Of a stretch of DNA of 7,030 bases, positions 4,670 through 7,030 are shown piece by piece. Origin of the DNA: Parcubacteria group bacterium GW2011_GWB1_42_6 (lineage in GTDB: Bacteria > Patescibacteriota > Minisyncoccia > Portnoybacterales > GWB1-42-6); assembly GCA_000997475.1 (NCBI GenBank), contig LCEC01000032.1:1-7030 (forward strand), in the 5' to 3' direction. The notes under the pieces are model-generated. The model made no database searches. It saw only the letters and a list, made by a program, of their open reading frames with translations, and had not been told where the DNA came from. The stretch's first letter is position 1. Each line of letters starts with the position of its first letter. The position numbers and the translations under genes are program-made.

Positions 4670-4855
4670 TTATTTCGCGTTCATTTTCTTCATGCACTTG
4701 GTGCAAGCTTTGATTCGTTTGCCGGAAGGCAATTTAACCCATTGGAGATTGGGATATTTTCTTTGTTTGGTGGTGGGATTGTATTTGCCGCGCAATTTCA
4801 CAAGAACTGTGTCGAGTCTTGATGTTTTGCCGCAAATGGCGCAAGCTTTTGCCAT
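4670..4855 (-). CDS. rpmB: 50S ribosomal protein L28
   Basis: This is a small large-subunit ribosomal protein. The sequence carries the family pattern: an N-terminal CAICGK, a basic middle with KYNPTTKQRKYPNLQWVKLPSGK, and a C-terminal CTKCMKK. Cys5, Cys8, Cys51 and Cys54 form the zinc-binding set of the Cys-containing L28 form. The length of 61 aa is normal for bacterial L28 proteins of this type. The ATG is fixed by the family start MAKxCxICGK. No Shine-Dalgarno is visible. It is transcribed alone, divergently from the M50 gene, from a TTGCAA-17-TATCAT promoter, and ends at the 4520-4549 hairpin. The leader contains a short 5-bp hairpin (4871-4884). The call is firm. Confidence 0.95.
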   Translation of the reverse strand: MAKACAICGKTSRLDTVLVKLRGKYNPTTKQRKYPNLQWVKLPSGKRIKACTKCMKKMNAK

Positions 4856-4902
4856 ATCGGTGTTTGGTTGAGTCCGGAAGGACTTTTAATTTTTACCGTT
4901 TG

Positions 4903-4931
4903 ATGATATAATAAATTCAAGTTTTTTGCAA
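4903..4931 (-). promoter_or_regulatory. Promoter of rpmB
   Basis: On the minus strand, TTGCAA (4926-4931), 17 bp, TATCAT (4903-4908). The predicted start is near 4896, about 40 nt before the rpmB ATG. Its -10 overlaps the plus-strand -10 at 4907-4912. Confidence 0.6.
4904..4912 (+). promoter_or_regulatory. Extended -10 promoter of the M50 gene
   Basis: TGA followed by a perfect TATAAT (4907-4912) forms an extended -10. There is only a weak -35 (TTTTAA, 4884-4889). The start would be near 4919, giving a leader of about 68 nt. A tandem GTTTAAATC repeat (4955-4972) lies in that leader. Confidence 0.5.
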
Positions 4932-4986
4932 GTCGAGCCGGAAATTCAGCTTAAGTTTAAATCGTTTAAATCAAAAATCAATTTTT

Positions 4987-5586
4987 ATGGATGGACTGCA
5001 AGGGCGCTTATTTCTATATGTTATCATCGTTCTTTCGGCGATTATTCACGAATACGCCCATGCTTGGGCGGCCGCCAGAGAAGGAGATCTGACAGCCAAA
5101 TACGCCGGGCGGTTGACTTTAAATCCTCTGGCCCATATTGATCTTTGGGGCACGGTGATTTTGCCTTTGTTTTTGCTTTTGTTTTTTGGAGTTTTTTTCG
5201 GCTATGCCAAACCCGTGCCGATCAATCCTTATAACTTTCGCGATCAAAAGCGGGGAATAATTTGGGTGAGTTTGGCCGGAGTGGCGGCTAATTTGGCGGT
5301 AGCGGTGGTTATCGGGCTTATCATCAGATTCTATCCCGATTTTTACGCGGTTGGCGCCTTGGCTTCAATTGTTTTGGTTAATATTTGGCTCTTGCTTTTC
5401 AATCTTTTGCCGTTTCCTCCGCTTGACGGCTCCAAGCTTTTTGAGGCAATCGGCGGAAGATCCGGCAAATTTTCCATTTTTACCCAAAATCCCTTTGGGA
5501 TTATTATCGCGATAATTGTCGCTATGTATTTTATTCCGATGGTAATCCCCTTTATTTTCAGGCTGATAACCGGTTTTGGAATTTAA
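4987..5586 (+). CDS. Site-2-protease-like membrane metalloprotease, family M50
   Basis: This is a polytopic inner-membrane protein of the M50 (RseP/SpoIVFB-like) zinc protease family, which cuts substrates within the membrane. HEYAH (residues 21-25) is the HExxH zinc motif, placed in the first membrane segment (about 8-27). The downstream family marks are NPLAHIDLWGTVILP (46-60), GYAKPVPINPYNF (72-84) and NLLPFPPLDG (139-148), with Asp147 as the third zinc ligand. Other hydrophobic segments lie at about 56-73, 92-113, 121-142 and 170-195. At 199 aa it is the compact form with no PDZ or CBS domain, common in many bacteria. The ATG has no Shine-Dalgarno. It diverges from rpmB and is followed by the rpsL promoter 14 bases after the stop, without a terminator. 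The substrate is unknown. Confidence 0.92.
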   Translation: MDGLQGRLFLYVIIVLSAIIHEYAHAWAAAREGDLTAKYAGRLTLNPLAHIDLWGTVILPLFLLLFFGVFFGYAKPVPINPYNFRDQKRGIIWVSLAGVAANLAVAVVIGLIIRFYPDFYAVGALASIVLVNIWLLLFNLLPFPPLDGSKLFEAIGGRSGKFSIFTQNPFGIIIAIIVAMYFIPMVIPFIFRLITGFGI

Positions 5587-5599
5587 CGAATAAGAAGGT

Positions 5600-5628
5600 T
5601 TGACAGGTTTTAAATGATCTGCTAAACT
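5600..5628 (+). promoter_or_regulatory. Promoter of the rpsL-rpsG (str) operon
   Basis: A perfect TTGACA (5600-5605), 17 bp, then TAAACT (5623-5628) with the extended -10 triplet TGC. The start would be near 5635, exactly at the base of a small stem (AGACT 5635-5639 with AGTCT 5648-5652), so the mRNA would begin with a 5'-terminal hairpin. The leader to the S12 ATG would be about 270 nt. Confidence 0.8.
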
Positions 5629-5634
5629 TTTCAT

Positions 5635-5780
5635 AGACTTAAAAAAGAGTCTCTCCGGGGTTGCGATCGGGGGTTTAAAATGGCTGTCAGCCTTTTGCTT
5701 GGATAAAATCCAATCATGGGGCTTATTGCTGTTTTTTTATTATCTTACAGATTAAATTTAGAGCGAGCACGTTCTTTTGC
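5635..5780 (+). promoter_or_regulatory. Structured 5' leader of rpsL with a possible attenuator
   Basis: No ORF is supported here. Local stems are GGCT-GTC-AGCC (5682-5692) and TTGGAT-AAA-ATCCAA (5699-5713). The segment CAGCC (5688-5692) could alternatively pair with GGCT (5720-5723) or GCTG (5728-5731), and a run of seven T residues (5732-5738) follows directly. Mutually exclusive pairings ending in a T run suggest attenuation. The stems are short and I recognise no known ribosomal-protein leader family, so this is speculative. Confidence 0.35.
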
Positions 5781-5783
5781 TTT

Positions 5784-5869
5784 CCTCGCCAATTACGAAT
5801 AAATTTTGCTCCAATTACGAATAAATTCAATCCCATTCGTAATTGGCTCTAAATTCGTAATTAGTGAGG
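5784..5869. repeat. Nested inverted repeats upstream of rpsL
   Basis: AATTACGAAT occurs twice directly (5791-5800, 5813-5822) and its inverse ATTCGTAATT twice (5835-5844, 5853-5862). The inner pair extends to a 12-bp stem (5811-5822 with 5835-5846). The outer pair is reinforced by CCTC (5784-5787) and GAGG (5866-5869). A third inverted pair, AATTTAGAGC (about 5755-5764) and GCTCTAAATT, spans the same block. GAGG is part of the SD-like GAGGAG at 5866-5871. A related AATTACGAA lies after rpsG (6938-6946). Confidence 0.75.
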
Positions 5870-5908
5870 AGAATAAGTTTTTTGGAAAGAGCGGGCGAAG
5901 CGAAAGAT

Positions 5909-6319
5909 ATGCCGACAATTCACCAATTGATAAAAAGACCGAGAAAAAGAGTGCTGGCCAAATCAAAAGCGCCGGCTCTTTGGCGCGGCTTCAATACCTT
6001 GAAAAACAAGCCGTCCAATTTTGCTTCTCCATTCAAAAGAGGGGTTTGCACGAAAGTGACAACTACCACTCCCAAAAAACCTAACTCGGCTTTGCGCAAA
6101 ATCGCCAAAGTCCGTTTAACCAACGGCATGGAGGTAACAGCCTATATTCCGGGCGAAGGACATAACTTGCAGGAACACTCGGTGGTAGTGATTCGCGGCG
6201 GACGCGTTAAGGATTTGCCGGGCGTGCGCTACCATATAGTGAGGGGCGTGCTGGATACCGCCGGCGTTGAAGGTCGAAAGAAAGAAAGAAGCAAATATGG
6301 AGCAAAAAGACCTAAATGA
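5909..6319 (+). CDS. rpsL: 30S ribosomal protein S12, long (Firmicutes-type) form
   Basis: S12 sits at the decoding centre of the small subunit and controls accuracy. The family core is complete: MPTIHQLIKRPRKR at the start, KRGVCTKV, TTTPKKPNSALRK (53-64), TNGMEVTAYIPGEGHNLQEHS, IRGGRVKDLPGVRYH (95-109) and RSKYGAKRPK at the end. Compared with E. coli it carries about 13 extra residues between PAL and KRGVC (about 25-42), as in Bacillus S12. The positions linked to streptomycin resistance are wild type: PKKPNS, and Lys101 next to Asp102, the usual methylthiolation site. ATG 5909 is chosen from family alignment. A TTG at 5882 in the same frame lies 10 bases after GAGGAG and would add nine residues. 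The stop codon lies within a 7-bp hairpin. rpsG follows after 92 bases. Confidence 0.95.
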   Translation: MPTIHQLIKRPRKRVLAKSKAPALWRGFNTLKNKPSNFASPFKRGVCTKVTTTTPKKPNSALRKIAKVRLTNGMEVTAYIPGEGHNLQEHSVVVIRGGRVKDLPGVRYHIVRGVLDTAGVEGRKKERSKYGAKRPK

Positions 6320-6359
6320 CGCAAAGCGTCATCCTGAGGCGTTACGCCGAAGGATCTCG
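6316..6359. repeat. rpsL stop-codon hairpin and dispersed repeat, family B
   Basis: ATGACGC-AAA-GCGTCAT (6316-6332) is a 7-bp hairpin that includes the rpsL stop codon. It runs into a palindromic repeat, GTCATCCTGAGGCG-TTA-CGCCGAAGGATCTCG in pieces (6328-6359), with an inner GGCG/CGCC stem and outer ATCCT/AGGAT. Repeats of this CATCCTGAG...GAAGGATC type are widespread in environmental bacterial genomes. Confidence 0.65.
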
Positions 6360-6366
6360 TGTTTAG

Positions 6367-6405
6367 CGCGGGATTGCTTCGTCGCAAACTCCTCGCAATG
6401 ACAAA
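6367..6405. repeat. Dispersed repeat, family A, copy 2
   Basis: It starts with the same 15-mer as 4570-4584 (CGCGGGATTGCTTCG) and ends with CTCGCAATGACAAA, matching 4601-4614 at 13 of 14 positions. The centre differs and lacks the strong CCCCGC hairpin. It occupies most of the rest of the rpsL-rpsG spacer. Confidence 0.7.
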
Positions 6406-6411
6406 ATATTT

Positions 6412-6876
6412 ATGCGCAGACCAAGAAAATTCAAAAGAGATATCGCGCCGGATCCGAAATTTCAAAATCTTTTGGCGGCTAAATTCATTAACCGCATGAT
6501 GACCTCCGGCAAAAAATCAACCTCGCGAAGGATTTTTTACGACGCTTTCGCCATTCTGGAAAAACAGCAAAAAGATCCTCTTCAAATTTTTGACGAAGCG
6601 ATAAAAAATGTTTCGCCGATTTTGGAAGTCAAATCAAAAAGAGTGGGAGGAGCCAATTATCAGGTGCCCAGGGAAGTCCGGGGCGAACGGCGCTTGTCTT
6701 TGGCGATTCGCTGGATTATCGGCGCGGCTCAAGCTAAAAAAGGCAAACCGATGGCCGAAAAACTGGCCGAAGAATTCGCTCTGGCGGCCAAAAACGAAGG
6801 CAATGCCATCAAAAAGAAAATCGACATGCATCGCATGGCCGAAGCCAACAAAGCGTTCGCGCATTTTAGTTGGTAA
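6412..6876 (+). CDS. rpsG: 30S ribosomal protein S7
   Basis: S7 is a primary 16S rRNA-binding protein that nucleates assembly of the small-subunit head and contacts the E site. The sequence matches the family throughout: PDPKFQNLLAAKFINRMM (about 14-31), SGKKSTSRRIFYDAF, NVSPILEVKSKRVGGANYQVPREV (about 66-89), RRLSLAIRWIIGAA, and the C-terminal KKKIDMHRMAEANKAFAHFSW. At 154 aa it has the usual bacterial length, with no long C-terminal tail. The ATG is set by the family start (MRRPRKFKRDI, followed by PDPKF). There is no Shine-Dalgarno. It is second in the str operon after rpsL. In E. coli the rpsL-rpsG spacer carries the S7 autoregulatory site; here it is made of dispersed repeats. fusA would be expected next, but the following 150 bases are noncoding. 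Confidence 0.96.
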   Translation: MRRPRKFKRDIAPDPKFQNLLAAKFINRMMTSGKKSTSRRIFYDAFAILEKQQKDPLQIFDEAIKNVSPILEVKSKRVGGANYQVPREVRGERRLSLAIRWIIGAAQAKKGKPMAEKLAEEFALAAKNEGNAIKKKIDMHRMAEANKAFAHFSW

Positions 6877-6886
6877 AAATCATCTT

Positions 6887-6917
6887 AGCATTTTAACATG
6901 TCAACATTTTAGCATTT
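6887..6917. repeat. Short AACATTTTA/AGCATTTTA degenerate repeats
   Basis: AGCATTTTAACA (6887-6898) is followed by AACATTTTAGCATTT (6903-6917). They are variants of one 9-base unit directly after the rpsG stop codon. Their function is unknown; this is low-complexity intergenic sequence. Confidence 0.5.
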
Positions 6918-6957
6918 GAATTTTGTTAATATCTTTGAATTACGAAACTCGCTTATT

Positions 6958-7030
6958 GTCATTCCGGCCTGCCAGCAGGCAGAGCCGGAATCCAGATTTT
7001 ATCTTAATTTTCTGGATTCCCGCTTGGGGC
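6958..7030. repeat. Dispersed palindromic repeat, family C, cut by the window end
   Basis: ATTCCGGC (6961-6968) pairs with GCCGGAAT (6984-6991) around GCCTGC-CA-GCAGGC (6967-6980). A second inverted pair, GGAATCCAG (6987-6995) and CTGGATTCC (7012-7020), begins the other half, which continues beyond the window. GTCATTCCGG...GGAATCCAG repeats are common in environmental bacterial genomes. Confidence 0.7.

Noticed and set aside
4503..4706. 67-codon minus-strand frame across the rpmB end and repeat
   Set aside because: It overlaps rpmB out of frame and is made of a dispersed repeat and a terminator.
4871..4884. Terminator-like hairpin AGTCC-GGAA-GGACT followed by T residues
   Set aside because: The stem has only 5 bp, and no plus-strand gene ends there. 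It is at most a small leader hairpin of rpmB.
5784..5869. CRISPR-like repetition upstream of rpsL
   Set aside because: Units are only 10 bp, two direct and two inverted, with no uniform spacers. It is a nested palindrome, not an array.

Overview
This window looks like part of a small-genome bacterial chromosome, most likely a candidate-phyla-radiation (Patescibacteria, Parcubacteria-like) genome. The evidence is indirect. Several conserved genes lack a Shine-Dalgarno (SD) sequence, the ribosomal protein S12 is the long form, the DNA is AT-rich with many short dispersed palindromic repeats, and conserved genes alternate with small orphans. TGA ends the ComEC-like and rpsL frames, so this is not the TGA=Gly code of Gracilibacteria. 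The lineage call is an inference.

Layout. 1-746 is the 3' part of a ComEC-type metallo-beta-lactamase gene. 817-1085 is a 70-codon orphan ORF with a very strong SD and a strong terminator. 1105-1222 holds a consensus promoter, two tandem hairpins (the second terminator-like) and a second promoter, just before ndk (1237-1839). ndk encodes an unusually long nucleoside diphosphate kinase and is followed by a 48-codon single-span membrane microprotein (1856-2002). 2003-2520 is noncoding: a 16-bp stem hairpin, a 160-bp end-to-end imperfect palindrome resembling a MITE, and a promoter. 2521-2955 is an orphan of 144 aa. It ends at a bidirectional terminator shared with a convergent tRNA-Pro(GGG) gene at 3011-3081. 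Two more orphans lie on the minus strand (3435-3800 and 3951-4418), each with its own promoter, SD and a nearly identical terminator.

4520-5586 holds rpmB (L28, minus) and a divergent M50 site-2-protease-like membrane protein. Their promoters have interlocked -10 elements. 5600-5908 is a promoter and a roughly 270-nt structured leader with nested inverted repeats, leading to rpsL (S12) and rpsG (S7), the start of a str operon. The rpsL-rpsG spacer and the region after rpsG contain dispersed repeats; fusA would be expected further downstream but is outside the window.

How the parts work together. Ribosomal proteins L28, S12 and S7 and tRNA-Pro serve translation. NDK balances nucleoside triphosphates. 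The ComEC-like protein would belong to DNA uptake, and the M50 protein to membrane proteolysis. The most unusual pattern is that all four orphan protein genes have clear GGAG-type SD sites, while the recognisable conserved genes whose starts are visible have none or only a weak one. The orphans are mostly autonomous single-gene units with their own terminators. No CRISPR array, transposase or known defence gene was seen.
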